Below the pieces are notes generated by a model. That model made no database searches. It saw only the letters and a program-made list of their open reading frames with translations, and was not told where the DNA came from. A DNA stretch of 64,000 nt from Laspinema palackyanum D2c (GTDB lineage: Bacteria > Cyanobacteriota > Cyanobacteriia > Cyanobacteriales > Laspinemataceae): positions 90,460 to 154,459 of the forward strand of contig NZ_JAMXFD010000006.1 of NCBI RefSeq assembly GCF_025370875.1. The letters run 5' to 3'. Positions 18,042 to 27,764 of the stretch are shown in pieces; the stretch's first letter is position 1, and the number at the start of each line of letters is the position of its first letter. The position numbers and the translations under genes are program-made.

Positions 18042-18743
18042 TCAATCCAACTGACCTTGATGTTCACATTCATAATCGTCGGGTTGCCATTGGGTGATAT
18101 TAATTTCACTCAGGCGTTCCACCTGCTGACATTGGGGGGAAGAGAACTGATCAATGATGGCCCAAATTAAACTGCGGGTGACATCTAATGCAGTTTTTAG
18201 CCAAAACTCTTTATTGCCAGGAATGCCTTCTTCCTCTACGGTTTCTATTTCTACTGCAATTCCTTTGGCACCTAAAAGAATTTGTGCTAACCACTTAGCG
18301 CGAGGCAGATGGGTTTCGGAGGTGATAACTTTAACTTTCTTGACATCCCACTGTTTTAAGAGTTCACCACTAAAGGTAAAATTGGTAAAGGTAGAGTAGG
18401 CGCATCGTTCTAACCAAACATTCTGATTCGGAGCGCGATCGCGATCGAAAATTAGCTGCACACAAGGAGAGGCCGAACCTTGGGAAATCACAATGGGAAT
18501 GTCCGGATTCTGTCTGGCAAATTGGGTGACGTACATTTCTCGTTTGATACTACCACCCAGGACTAAAATAGCATCTACAGACCCAGCGGCAGCGGATTGG
18601 AGACGGAGCATTTGGGCAGCCCAGAATCCGCCGAGGATGAGGACAAAAAATACAGTAACTCCGGTAACTATTTTCTGTGTTTTCCCTCTGCCTCTAGTGC
18701 CTAAGTGGGAGGGAGTGGGTTGCGGACGGGATTTTTGCTTCAT
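18042..18743 (-). CDS. YdcF/SanA-like DUF218 protein
   Basis: A 233-residue protein with a basic N-terminus, one membrane anchor (about 27-46) and a DUF218 domain outside the cytoplasmic membrane. Typical motifs: DAILVLGGSIKRE (about 57), PIVISQGSAS (about 80), YSTFTNF (about 115) and KVITSETHLPRAKW (about 136). The family includes SanA and YdcF, linked to envelope integrity; in cyanobacteria the role is not established. The gene lies nine bases downstream of the gene ending at 18753, so the two form an operon. Domain call is firm; function is general. Confidence 0.85.
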   Translation of the reverse strand: MKQKSRPQPTPSHLGTRGRGKTQKIVTGVTVFFVLILGGFWAAQMLRLQSAAAGSVDAILVLGGSIKREMYVTQFARQNPDIPIVISQGSASPCVQLIFDRDRAPNQNVWLERCAYSTFTNFTFSGELLKQWDVKKVKVITSETHLPRAKWLAQILLGAKGIAVEIETVEEEGIPGNKEFWLKTALDVTRSLIWAIIDQFSSPQCQQVERLSEINITQWQPDDYECEHQGQLD

Positions 18744-18752
18744 GGCGATCGC

Positions 18753-19538
18753 CTACTCCGTATCAGGTAGCCGAAAAATCACTTGACCGTCCTCGGTGAT
18801 TTCCTTAGTGGCCCCAAGGTTGAGTATTTCTTGTTCGGCGCGTTGTTTAACCGATTCATTGATACTATTTTGATAAACCTCATTCCAGGACCAGAGGCGA
18901 ACCCCGGTACTATCGGGTTCAGTTCTCAGGAAGTCTGCTGCACCTTGATAGAGGTCTGCATAGTCTTCGTACTCTGTGCCGATCGCCCATTGGGCTGCCC
19001 TTTCATGGGATTCAATGCTGCCGGGAATATCTCCGAGTAACAGCAGTTGATCGAGGCCTTTAAAACGCCACACCAGAAAGGCTTTGGGATTGATTTCCGG
19101 GGACAACACCGCTAGACCGCGTTCCATATATTGGATGCCCAATTCCGGTTCTCCTTGGGCAAAGGAAACCGCAGTGGAGATAAAGGGATACATATCGGCG
19201 AAGCGGGGGTCGAGGCGGGTAATGACATCGAAGTATTCTTTATTTAAGGCGTAGCCGATTTGGTCTCGGATCTCTTCATCGCCAAAATATTGCACCCATT
19301 TGAGGAAGGCATAGTTAGCCATCAAGTTATCGAAACCGAGGGTGGGCGATCGCCTCAGCATTTGGACTTGTAAGGCTTCTTGTTGTTGAGCTTGTCTGGG
19401 GTCGGTTTGGGCTAGGCGGGGGCTTCCTAGACCCGTCTGCTGCATGATAATGGCTCCAGCGAGGGCGACAATGGCGATCGCCACAGTCCCCCATTCTCCC
19501 CACCCTCGCGAGGTAACGGTTTGTACTTTAGATTCCAC
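18753..19538 (-). CDS. Membrane-anchored TPR-like protein, conserved in type
   Basis: A 261-residue protein with one N-terminal hydrophobic segment (about 15-35), an anchor or uncleaved signal, and an alpha-helical body. The stretch ANYAFLKWVQYFGDEE, with later ITRLDPRFADMYPFI and LGIQYMERGLAVLSPEINPK, is spaced like tetratricopeptide helices. The start is GTG at 19538, supported by a strong GGAGGG site eight bases upstream; no ATG lies near. It is the first gene of a two-gene operon with the YdcF-like protein. It may be a periplasmic scaffold, but this is inference. The exact family was not recognised. Confidence 0.7.
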   Translation of the reverse strand: MESKVQTVTSRGWGEWGTVAIAIVALAGAIIMQQTGLGSPRLAQTDPRQAQQQEALQVQMLRRSPTLGFDNLMANYAFLKWVQYFGDEEIRDQIGYALNKEYFDVITRLDPRFADMYPFISTAVSFAQGEPELGIQYMERGLAVLSPEINPKAFLVWRFKGLDQLLLLGDIPGSIESHERAAQWAIGTEYEDYADLYQGAADFLRTEPDSTGVRLWSWNEVYQNSINESVKQRAEQEILNLGATKEITEDGQVIFRLPDTE

Positions 19539-20343
19539 TACACCCTCCTGATCTGAATTCTTGCGGATTGGAGGTAACCCAGGCTAATGGTCCCAGTCTT
19601 TAGGTCTGGCTTGGTCTCCTTCAGACGGCCTCCTTCTACCGGACTTTCCTCGGCAATCTCGACCTCAGTTCGCTTTGTCTGCTGGGGGTATCTGCCCCAA
19701 AGCGTTCAACCCGGATCCCCGAGTTACAGAGCTTCAACATCTACAGATTAACTTAAAAAATATTGCATCGGAACATACTGCGCTTGACAAATATTTTAGC
19801 TACACTAGAGACAACCTCAATTAAATCATCCGTGTGTCAACATTCATTCGGCGATTTCAGGGACGCTCACTGCTTTACTCATCCGGAAACCGTTTCCGTT
19901 GTCGTGAAGTCACTGCTAGTCAGGGGACCAAGGACGGTTACTCCATTGTCACCCCATTTTATAACTTTACGGGTTAAAGGGCCACCAACCTCTCCAAGAC
20001 AAACGGGAGCAAATGTTGCAAACCAGCCAAATTGTTGGCACTATTGCTATTAGAGAGTAGTAGCCCTTGTCTTGCTCAAGGTCACGGTTGAGGAATTCCA
20101 GCTAGGTCGGAATTGACCCGGACTAGACCCGTTCTGGGTGAAGGCTGGGAGCAAAACAATCCTCATGCTGGCAAAAATACATCTTGATTTGGAAAATTAA
20201 CGACCACTCAACAGAACTATCAGTCCCTCAACTGGAAAAATTTGAGAGTCTAAAGAATCAATTTTATTTAACCCGTTGGTTCTCTGGATTAAATTCTCTA
20301 ACAGATTGTCTCTATTCGTTAAACCCCTAATCCCCCAACTTAC
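19539..20343. other. 805-base divergent spacer with possible structured RNA
   Basis: No convincing gene is present. A hairpin with outer arms CGCTTTG and CAAAGCG and an inner GGGG/CCCC pair lies at 19671-19704. A TTGACA at 19785-19790 is followed by AT-rich sequence and TACACT, but the spacing of 11 bases is too short for a standard promoter. A plus-strand frame at 19763-20053 shows no protein-like character. The spacer is unusually long and not A/T-decayed, so a small RNA or a long ctp leader is possible. Confidence 0.45.
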
Positions 20344-21639
20344 ATGAATCAATACTCAAAACGGAACTCTTTGCTGCAAATTGCCCTATTTGGTGGAGCC
20401 TTTGCCACCACTGCAGCTCTGACCTTATTAACTCCTCTTGGCTCTCGGGCGGTGCGAGCACAGCTTCAAAATAGTCCCAAGGCGATTGTGGATGAAGTGT
20501 GGCAAATCGTGAATCGGGACTATGTGGATGGCTCATTTAATCAGGTGAATTGGGAAGCCACGCGCACGGAGTTGTTAAGTCAGGAATATTCCTCGCCGGA
20601 ACAAGCTTACGCCGCAGTACGGGTTGCTTTAGCCAAATTAAATGACCCCTACACACGATTTTTAGACCCAGAACAGTTTGAGGAGTTGACCACTCAAACT
20701 TCGGGGGAAATGTCTGGGGTGGGGATGCGTTTAGAGCTCAATACAGACACCCAAAAAATCACGGTGGTTGAACCGATGGAAAATTCCCCGGCGAAGCAAG
20801 CGGGACTGCAATCGGGGGACCAAATTTTGCAGATTGACGATCGCCCGACTCAAGGGATGAAAGTCGAAGAAGCCGCCCAATTGATACGGGGAAAAGAAGG
20901 GACGGAAGTGAGTTTGCGGGTCTATCGCTCAACTCAAGGGGAATTTGATGTCACGTTAAAACGGGCGCGGATTGAACTCCAAGCGGTTCGCTATAATATC
21001 CGCGCTGAAGGGGGAACCAATGTTGGCTATATCCAGTTATCCGAGTTTAGTTCCCATGCGGCGGAACAAATGCGCGATGCGATTAGCGAACTGAGCGATC
21101 GCGGTGTGGATGCGTTTGTCTTGGATTTGCGCGGCAATCCGGGGGGTTTATTGTACGCAAGTATTGATATCGCTCGGATGTGGTTAGATAGTGGGGAAAT
21201 TGTCCGCACGGTCGATCGCAATGGCGGCAGTCAAGATTTTCGCGCCAATCGTTCGGCGATCGCCAAGCAACCTCTGGCGGTTTTAGTGGATAAAAACTCC
21301 GCTAGTGCCAGCGAAATCTTATCCGGTGCTCTGAAAGATAACCGCCGCGCCACGATTATTGGTACCCCCACCTTTGGTAAAGCTTTGGTGCAGTCGGTCC
21401 ATTCCCTCTCCGATGGATCAGGGTTAACGGTGACGATCGCCCATTACTACACCCCCAATGGTACCGATATCTCCCAACTCGGCATCACGCCGGATATCGC
21501 GATCGACTTGACCAATGAGGATAAACGCCGTCTAGCAGCCAATCCCCAACTCCGGGGAACCTCTGATGACCCCTGCTATGCTCGCGCGGTTGCTTCGTTG
21601 CTCGCACAACTCCAACCTAACCCGTTAGCGATTCAGTAA
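20344..21639 (+). CDS. Carboxyl-terminal processing protease, S41 family (CtpB/CtpC-like)
   Basis: A 431-residue exported serine protease. A signal peptide (hydrophobic about 11-32, ending VRAQLQ) precedes the N-terminal helical domain, a PDZ domain (about 120-205, SGVGMRLEL onward with PAKQAGLQSGDQIL) and the S41 catalytic core. The Ser/Lys dyad is visible: SASASEIL (Ser about 318) and TFGKALVQ (Lys about 345), with DLRGNPGG before them. The N-terminus (MNQYSKRNSLLQIALFGGA) is more like CtpB/CtpC than CtpA, the protease that matures photosystem II D1, so the paralogue is not certain. A strong terminator follows at 21689. Confidence 0.88.
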   Translation: MNQYSKRNSLLQIALFGGAFATTAALTLLTPLGSRAVRAQLQNSPKAIVDEVWQIVNRDYVDGSFNQVNWEATRTELLSQEYSSPEQAYAAVRVALAKLNDPYTRFLDPEQFEELTTQTSGEMSGVGMRLELNTDTQKITVVEPMENSPAKQAGLQSGDQILQIDDRPTQGMKVEEAAQLIRGKEGTEVSLRVYRSTQGEFDVTLKRARIELQAVRYNIRAEGGTNVGYIQLSEFSSHAAEQMRDAISELSDRGVDAFVLDLRGNPGGLLYASIDIARMWLDSGEIVRTVDRNGGSQDFRANRSAIAKQPLAVLVDKNSASASEILSGALKDNRRATIIGTPTFGKALVQSVHSLSDGSGLTVTIAHYYTPNGTDISQLGITPDIAIDLTNEDKRRLAANPQLRGTSDDPCYARAVASLLAQLQPNPLAIQ

Positions 21640-21688
21640 ATTGCCTTGAACTGGCATTTTCTACCCTAACAAGACCCGCAACCGGAAC

Positions 21689-21722
21689 AAGAGGGACGCA
21701 TCAGATTTGCGTCCCTCTTTTT
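21689..21722. terminator. Intrinsic terminator of the ctp gene
   Basis: A perfect 12-bp stem AAGAGGGACGCA, loop TCAGATT, then its complement and a T-run. It lies 50 bases beyond the ctp stop. The mirror-image A-run is short, but the hairpin could also end the converging RTX gene transcript. Confidence 0.88.
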
Positions 21723-21735
21723 GTGTGCCCAAAAA

Positions 21736-24441
21736 TCAATCCAAAAACATGATATTATCTGCGGTTAAATTGCCGATTCCCACATCGACCCGGGCGATCG
21801 CGCCGGAGGTAAAATCTCCATCATCATCGATATACAGTTTTCCCGTATCTGTGGCATAGCCAATCCGAGCATTACTGCTCGTCATGGCTAAAATATTAGC
21901 CTGAGTATCCACAATCACCCGCTCGGTCCCATCCATCAAGGATGCCTTAGACAGGGTGACTGGGGTTCCTCCGGATACACCGGATAGATTCTCCGTAAAG
22001 GCGATCGCATCTCCATCAGCGCCAAAGCTAAAATCCGTAATGCGATCGCTGGCAGTTCCCGGGGAATTCACCGTGGCATAGACAAAGATATCTTGACCTT
22101 TTCCCCCCGTGAGAGTATCCACCCCATCGCCGAGGAACAACAGGTCATTTCCCTCAGTGCCTTGCAAGCTGTCGGCATCGCTAGACCCGGTAATAATATT
22201 AATCTGGGGTTGATTCTCCACCACGGCTATGGCGGGATTCCTCGACGCCATCACCCGAAGTTCCTCCGGCGTATTACTAAACCTATTGTTTTCCAGGAAC
22301 GCATTGGTCACTTCCGGTTCAACCACTATGCCGACGGGTGCATTCTCGATGGCATTATTCGCCAGGGTGACATTCTCGGAATTAGAAACCAGCTTAATCC
22401 CGCTCCCCTGTTGATCTGCGCCGACGGGTAAATTCGATAAATTGCGATTTTCCCCTAATCTCACCTGATTTTCTTCAACTTCAGACTCCGATAAAGACCC
22501 CAAGATGCCAAAATCCACGGAGTCTAGGGTGTTATGGCGAACGATCGCACTCATCGCCGAGTCAAACAGTCCCAAGACAATCCCGCCACTGCCTTGAATC
22601 AAATTATTCTCCACGGTTGCCGTGGCCGCATCTTCTAAATTGATGCCATCAAGCGCATCCAAAACTCGCACATTCTCAATGACCAGATTCTCAATCGCTG
22701 TCCCGTTCTCCGGTTGGACGGCCAAAATATCTCCATTGGTCTCAATGCCATCCAGGGTGACATTACTGGCGAGAATTCTGATAGTGGTTCCACCTGCTTC
22801 AGTGGAAATCATCGTCTCATTCGTCCCACGAGCGCTATCGTTTCCGGCTACACCAGCATGAAACCCTTTAAGGGTCAAGGGTTTATCGATGTCCAGGAGT
22901 TCGGAGTAGGTGCCGCTACTGACCATAATGGTATCTCCCGGGTTGGTTCCGGCGATCGCGGTTTGAATGGAGGTATAAACGCGGTAAACTTCCAAGGTTT
23001 CGGTATTGGTTTCCGGGTCAGCGACAGCAATTTCAATCTCGAAATAATTGGACTGGCTCAGGTTCTCGGTAGCTGTGAGTAAAATCTCCCCAGTTTCGGG
23101 AGCGAGTTCAAATAGATTGGATACTGACTCTCCCTCACTATCGATGACATCTAACAGGGAATACTCCGTATTACTGGAATTTTCCTCCGTCGAAATCATG
23201 GCGATCGCGCCTAGGGGAGTGGTTTCATTGACGACAAAGACTTGACTCGGTGCCGGGGGAATGGGATTAGTGGGCGGAAAAAACAGCACCGGCTCACTAT
23301 CTGGAGGCGGAGGTGGCTCAATAAACGCGCTGCGAGTGAATTCTATTTCTGTTTTCTTCACCCCTTGCAAAATGGCTAAATATTCCCCAGTCCGTTTATC
23401 TTGGATGATGGTCTGGGGGGAATTTTCCTCTCCTTCTTGTATAAAGTTTAAATTGTCAAACCGGAGTCCGTCGATGAGTTCGATTTCATCTTCGCCGAAG
23501 GTAAAATCAACAATCAGATTCGCTTCGCTCCGGGTGAAACTTCCGGTCCCTCTTGCCAAAACGATGCGATCGCGCCCTTCTGCTCCGATTAACGTATCGC
23601 TCCCGGAACCCGCAACTAGGAGATCATTTCCCCCACCCCCGGAGAGAAAGTTATTTCCTTGTTCGACATACAGTGTATCATCTCCCTCTCCACCATACAG
23701 GGTATCGTTTCCTCCGTTACCATTTAACCAGTTGTTCCCCTCATCTGCAAAAATCAGATCATCACCCTCTCCACCATAGAGGGTATCGTTTCCTCCCTTA
23801 CCAAACAGGACATCATTCCCTTTGTCGCCATAGAGCAGGTCGTTTCCGTCACCCCCATAAACCGTATCATCATCTTGTCCACCGTAGAGGGTATCCTCTG
23901 CCCCATTGCCCACTAATAAATCATTGCCCTGATTCCCATATAATCGGTTATTTCCTCCCTCGCCATAGAGGGTGTCGTTCCCTCCGTTGCCCAAGAGGAC
24001 GTCATTCCCTTTGTCGCCATAGAGCAGGTCGCTTCCGTCACCCCCAAACACCGTATCCTCATCCTGTCCGCCATAAATAGTGTCGTTGCTCTCGCCCCCA
24101 ACTAACCAGTCGTTGCCCTGATTTCCAAACAGGATGTTGTTCCCGGCAACCCCATAGATGAAGTCGTCTCCTTCGTTACCATACAGGAGGTTATTTCCCG
24201 ATTGGCCCACCAAGACATCATTACCGGGTCCGCCAAACAAGGTATCATTATCGGGTCCGGCTGAGAGGAAATCGTTGCCCTGATTTCCTAGGATGTAGTT
24301 CGATCCGGGATTTCCCTGAATCTCATCATCCCCGGAACTTCCCAGAACCGTATCATTGCCATTGAGTCCCGGTAAAATTTCGGACTCAGTAGATAAGGTC
24401 TCGCTTCCGTTGTTGGCCTCTGTGCCGTTGATGGCTACCAT
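21736..24441 (-). CDS. RTX calcium-binding exoprotein with cadherin-like and beta-helix domains
   Basis: A 901-residue secreted-type protein. Residues about 25-320 are RTX nonapeptide repeats (GGxGNDxLx type, with many GNDTLYGG and GNDVLFG copies) that fold on binding calcium. A proline-rich linker (PPPPP, about 376) leads to a cadherin-like segment (about 395-480). Next comes a right-handed beta-helix (about 490-740), beginning TSIQTAIAGTNPGDTIMVSSGTY. A final short RTX block and a C-terminal beta domain (about 745-901) likely hold the type I secretion signal. No N-terminal signal peptide exists, consistent with type I export. AGGAGG lies six bases before the ATG. No ABC exporter or TolC partner is nearby. 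Confidence 0.9.
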   Translation of the reverse strand: MVAINGTEANNGSETLSTESEILPGLNGNDTVLGSSGDDEIQGNPGSNYILGNQGNDFLSAGPDNDTLFGGPGNDVLVGQSGNNLLYGNEGDDFIYGVAGNNILFGNQGNDWLVGGESNDTIYGGQDEDTVFGGDGSDLLYGDKGNDVLLGNGGNDTLYGEGGNNRLYGNQGNDLLVGNGAEDTLYGGQDDDTVYGGDGNDLLYGDKGNDVLFGKGGNDTLYGGEGDDLIFADEGNNWLNGNGGNDTLYGGEGDDTLYVEQGNNFLSGGGGNDLLVAGSGSDTLIGAEGRDRIVLARGTGSFTRSEANLIVDFTFGEDEIELIDGLRFDNLNFIQEGEENSPQTIIQDKRTGEYLAILQGVKKTEIEFTRSAFIEPPPPPDSEPVLFFPPTNPIPPAPSQVFVVNETTPLGAIAMISTEENSSNTEYSLLDVIDSEGESVSNLFELAPETGEILLTATENLSQSNYFEIEIAVADPETNTETLEVYRVYTSIQTAIAGTNPGDTIMVSSGTYSELLDIDKPLTLKGFHAGVAGNDSARGTNETMISTEAGGTTIRILASNVTLDGIETNGDILAVQPENGTAIENLVIENVRVLDALDGINLEDAATATVENNLIQGSGGIVLGLFDSAMSAIVRHNTLDSVDFGILGSLSESEVEENQVRLGENRNLSNLPVGADQQGSGIKLVSNSENVTLANNAIENAPVGIVVEPEVTNAFLENNRFSNTPEELRVMASRNPAIAVVENQPQINIITGSSDADSLQGTEGNDLLFLGDGVDTLTGGKGQDIFVYATVNSPGTASDRITDFSFGADGDAIAFTENLSGVSGGTPVTLSKASLMDGTERVIVDTQANILAMTSSNARIGYATDTGKLYIDDDGDFTSGAIARVDVGIGNLTADNIMFLD

Positions 24442-25068
24442 TTTTTTCCTCCTGTTAAATATTATTAAGTTTGAGCTTGCCCAGATTTAGATGATTTTCT
24501 TCTCAGTAATTATACGGTTTTCCGTAAAACTACTGAGAACAAGGGCTCAATTTCTGTATAAAAGATGGCGGTAATGACATAAAATGCGGGGATTTCACCC
24601 CGAAAGGCTTGTGATGACTCGGATAGAGAACATCCATCGTAGGGATGAACTCTCGGCAGAAACGGGCTTTGGGAACTGAAATGATGGAGATTAGCCTACA
24701 ATTACCCCCACAAAACTCCCGGGCCGAAGGACCCGATGGGTGGCGATCGCCCGGTCATCCCCGGCTCACTTTAGTAGCCAGTCCTGGCTTGAGTGAGGAC
24801 GTTTGCCGTTCTCACTCCGTCCCATTATGGTTATAATGACCTACATTTATTCCGGTTCCACTCTACCGGCTGGGGTGTTTGCCCTGAAGAGATGGAAATC
24901 AAAAAACTGCCTTTAGGTCGTTGACAAATTTTAAATTTTATGCTTTTGAAGAATAAGTTGATTAAAGGTTGATGCGAATACAAACCCAGGGTTTGTATTC
25001 GCGTTAAGGGACCCAAATAATGTAGTTTTTGGCAGGTTAGGCTTTTGGAGAGATAGAAAGTAATCGGA
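24442..25068. other. 627-base spacer with a perfect inverted repeat
   Basis: It lies upstream of the RTX gene. No gene is supported: the small frames at 24645-24836 and 24831-25016 lack ribosome sites and protein character. A perfect 14-bp inverted repeat GCGAATACAAACCC / complement occupies 24974-25002 with one central base and no T-run on either side. The RTX promoter should lie close to 24441. Confidence 0.55.
24974..25002. repeat. Perfect 29-base inverted repeat
   Basis: Arms of 14 bases around a single A. On the minus strand it lies 66 bases beyond the moaB-like stop and could act as a hairpin 3' end, but there is no T-run, so an operator or mRNA-stabilising role is as likely as termination. 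Confidence 0.7.
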
Positions 25069-25581
25069 TCAATGTCCTCCCGATTTTACCTGTTGAGTGA
25101 GGTGAATTAATTCAGGTAAAATGAGCTTGATGAGGGCCAGTTTGACCGCCCCCGTTGAACCGGGGATGGAGAAAATTAACTTAGATTGATAAAGGCCAGC
25201 GATCGCCCGAGAGGCGATCGCCCGCGACCCGATTTCTGGGTAACTTAAGGCGCGAAAGAGTTCGCCAAAACCGGGTAAAGTCTTCTCTAGCAAAAGGGCG
25301 ATCGCATCATAAGTCGTATCCCTCGGCGCGATCCCGGTTCCCCCATTAAAAATCACCGCCTCCAACTCCGGACGCTGACCCAAGGCGACTAGATGGCCCT
25401 GAATCTGTGCCGGTTCATCGGGAAGAATCGTATAATCCACCACGGCATGAGAGTTCTGGGTCAATAGCGCTTGAATCAATTGGCCGCTGCGGTCCGTTTC
25501 TGGGGTGCGCGTGTCGCTAATCGTAACAATCGCGCAATGGACGGCAACAGGTTGAGAGTCGGGATGAGGGATGTTTGTCAT
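25069..25581 (-). CDS. MoaB/MogA-type molybdenum cofactor biosynthesis protein
   Basis: A 170-residue MoCF-biosynthesis domain protein that adenylylates molybdopterin or a related step. Motifs: AIVTISDTRTPETDRSGQLI near the N-terminus and FNGGTGIAPRDTTYDAI (about 90), the signature of MoaB/MogA; the C-terminal IFSIPGSTGAVKLAL fits too. The ATG at 25581 is chosen because the upstream extension opens only with TTG. It lies 50 bases behind psb28 and may share its transcript. MoaB versus MogA cannot be settled by eye; MoaB is likelier for a cyanobacterium. Confidence 0.88.
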   Translation of the reverse strand: MTNIPHPDSQPVAVHCAIVTISDTRTPETDRSGQLIQALLTQNSHAVVDYTILPDEPAQIQGHLVALGQRPELEAVIFNGGTGIAPRDTTYDAIALLLEKTLPGFGELFRALSYPEIGSRAIASRAIAGLYQSKLIFSIPGSTGAVKLALIKLILPELIHLTQQVKSGGH

Positions 25582-25631
25582 AGCATTTGGACAGAGGCGA
25601 TCGCGCCTGAGTTGAGACCCGGGGACCAAGA

Positions 25632-25967
25632 TTAAGCCTTGCTAAACCCTAAACCATTTTCCTTGGCGTAGCGTTCCATAAACCGCATAAACCGATCCCA
25701 ATCCGCTTGGGATTTCATCACATGGGTTGCTTCGATGCCGTCCGCTTGTCCGTTCACGAATTTACCCTTGACATCCCGGCAAGCGATTTCCCCTTCTTCA
25801 TCCAGCAAGTACATCCCGGTAATCTCATCGGTGCTGTCCTTGTCCAGAATGGCCGGATTTTTGAAGTAAAAGGTCGCGGTCCCCTGTTTGCCATCTTTAG
25901 AGCGAGTGAGGCGCACGTCTGGGATCACCTCTTCCTTGATGCCTCGGGAAAACTGAATTTCTGTCAT
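25632..25967 (-). CDS. psb28: Photosystem II assembly protein Psb28
   Basis: A 111-residue soluble protein that binds PSII assembly intermediates (CP47 side) during biogenesis and repair. The sequence is full length, with the family stretches [20 protein letters not shown] near the N-terminus, [11 protein letters not shown] and a C-terminal [12 protein letters not shown]. Cyanobacteria may have two paralogues; this one looks like the standard Psb28-1 form. It is followed at 50 bases by the moaB-like gene. Its ATG at 25967 fits the family start. This gene alone marks the window as from an oxygenic phototroph. Confidence 0.95.
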   Translation of the reverse strand: MTEIQFSRGIKEEVIPDVRLTRSKDGKQGTATFYFKNPAILDKDSTDEITGMYLLDEEGEIACRDVKGKFVNGQADGIEATHVMKSQADWDRFMRFMERYAKENGLGFSKA

Positions 25968-26021
25968 GTTCTTGTAAAGTTTTATAAACGACTCTGGGGA
26001 TTATTTTCTCATCTTTGGTCC

Positions 26022-27089
26022 TTATTTGCGCTCAGGATGAGAGGATTCTACAGAATCGGAGTCGCCGAGGGTGTTAATTCGGCGAATCAGTTGGTACATC
26101 CGTCCGGCATCCCGGCGGTTAAAGAAGAAAATCAGGCGGGGGAGTTCAAAGGTTTCATCTCCAGTTTCTTCCGGTAATCCGTGGCTTTTTTCGATGATGC
26201 CTCGGACGAGGATATCGCTAAACTCTTCATTGAGTTGGGCGACTGCTTCATCGGAGAGTTCGGTTTTGAGGCGAATCACGAAGCGATCGCCGACATAGCG
26301 ACTGGAGTGATAAACCCGATAGAAACTGCGAATGGTTTCACAGGCAACCTCGACGTTATCGGTAATCGTGTAAATACTGCAATCATGGGGACTGATTAAT
26401 CCCCGGTGCAGGAGGTGCTTGCGGATATAGGCATCCCAGTCTTTCCAGTAGTCACCACCGGGACAGTCGATGAGGACTACGGGACAGGGACCAAAGCGCC
26501 CGGTTTGTCCCAAGGTGACACATTCAAAGGCTTCATCTTGAGTGCCGAATCCCCCAGGGAACAGGGCGATCGCGTCACTTTCCTTGAGGAAAAATAACTT
26601 GCGGGTAAAGAAGTATTTGAATTCGACTAAATTCCCGGGGTCAATATAGGGGTTGGCTTCCTGTTCAAAGGGCAGTTGAATGTTTAAGCCAAAAGAGTGG
26701 GCTTTCGTGGCTCCTTTATTGCCCGCTTCCATAATGCCACCCCCGGCACCCGTCATCACCATAAATCCCTGTTCGACGACTGCACGGCCAAAGGCTTCAG
26801 CAATCTGGTATTCTGGGGCCTCCGGTGGGGTGCGCGCTGACCCAAAAATGGTAATTTTCCGGGTATGGCGATGGGGATGAAAGGCTTGAAAGGCGGCTTC
26901 CATATCGAGTAAAGCCGCACTGAGGATTTTCCAATCCAGACGTTCCATGTCTTCGCTGGTCAAGCGAACGAGGGTGGAGAGCGATCGCTCAATCCATTTT
27001 CTAAACTTGAGGTTTGGCAACTCATCAATGAGTTCATTAATCTGGGCCTGGAGGCGATCGAGAGAGTCAGAAGAGTAAGGGGAAGCCAT
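26022..27089 (-). CDS. LOG family (lysine-decarboxylase-like, TIGR00730 type) protein
   Basis: A 355-residue Rossmann-fold protein related to cytokinin-activating LOG phosphoribohydrolases. The central domain has FGSARTPP (about 85), GAGGGIMEAGNKGA (about 118) and PGGFGTQDE (about 178), the last being the PGGxGTxxE catalytic signature. It is longer than ordinary LOG proteins (about 200 residues) by a 75-residue helical N-terminus and a C-terminal domain, a form common in cyanobacteria. The true substrate is unknown. It lies 54 bases upstream of psb28 on the same strand. Confidence 0.88.
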   Translation of the reverse strand: MASPYSSDSLDRLQAQINELIDELPNLKFRKWIERSLSTLVRLTSEDMERLDWKILSAALLDMEAAFQAFHPHRHTRKITIFGSARTPPEAPEYQIAEAFGRAVVEQGFMVMTGAGGGIMEAGNKGATKAHSFGLNIQLPFEQEANPYIDPGNLVEFKYFFTRKLFFLKESDAIALFPGGFGTQDEAFECVTLGQTGRFGPCPVVLIDCPGGDYWKDWDAYIRKHLLHRGLISPHDCSIYTITDNVEVACETIRSFYRVYHSSRYVGDRFVIRLKTELSDEAVAQLNEEFSDILVRGIIEKSHGLPEETGDETFELPRLIFFFNRRDAGRMYQLIRRINTLGDSDSVESSHPERK

Positions 27090-27434
27090 AAATCTCAGAA
27101 AGGCTGCACCTTGATTCTAGCGAAAAGCGATCCCCAGTGGCAGAAAAACTGATTTCGGTCGAGAGTTTTGCCCGGATCCAGAGGGCAGAAATGATAAACC
27201 CGCCCGAGTTCAACCTAGGGCGGGATAGAGTTTGGACCCCGCAGAGTCCAGCGATCGCAAAGTTGCTCTGGAGAAGTTCAGATGGAATGGAGTCCAAAGA
27301 AAATAAAGAATTAGGCGCTAACAATTAAAAGGTTTAATGTTGAGCATTGTAAATTCTGAATTCTCAAGAACCAACATTTCGTTATGAAATCTCCAGAAAA
27401 TCCGTTTACTAAGGGAGTCTCGATGGTGAGTCGA

Positions 27435-27764
27435 TTACTTTGCTATATATTTTTCTAGGGTATTAGCCAAGGTTGTTTTCGGCACAGCGCCGACCACCAT
27501 ATCCACCCGTTGACCGCCTTTGAAAATCATTAAAGTAGGAATACTTCTGATTCCGTATTGGCTGGCTACGTTCGGGTTTTCGTCGGTATTGACTTTAACA
27601 ACTTTAACCTGACCGTCGTACTGCTCGGCGATTTCATCGACAACAGGGGCTACCATCCGGCAAGGTCCGCACCAGGGTGCCCAAAAATCGACGAGAACTG
27701 GAACCTCGCTATCAAGCACTTCTTGCTTAAAAGTAGAGTCTGTAACTTGTGCGGCTGCTGACAT
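27435..27764 (-). CDS. trxA: Thioredoxin, m-type
   Basis: A 109-residue classical thioredoxin that reduces target disulphides. The active site WCGPC lies near residue 31, preceded by PVLVDFWAP; the cis-proline stretch [12 protein letters not shown] is intact. It begins MSAAAQV at 27764, as other cyanobacterial TrxA proteins do, with AAGG just upstream; the upstream in-frame start at 27797 adds a poorly matching leader. It is separated by a terminator from guaB3 upstream, so it has its own promoter in the spacer to the right. Confidence 0.96.
   Translation of the reverse strand: MSAAAQVTDSTFKQEVLDSEVPVLVDFWAPWCGPCRMVAPVVDEIAEQYDGQVKVVKVNTDENPNVASQYGIRSIPTLMIFKGGQRVDMVVGAVPKTTLANTLEKYIAK

Noticed and set aside
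19785-19800. TTGACA ... TACACT as a ctp promoter
   Set aside because: Spacing between the boxes is 11 bases, outside the workable range.
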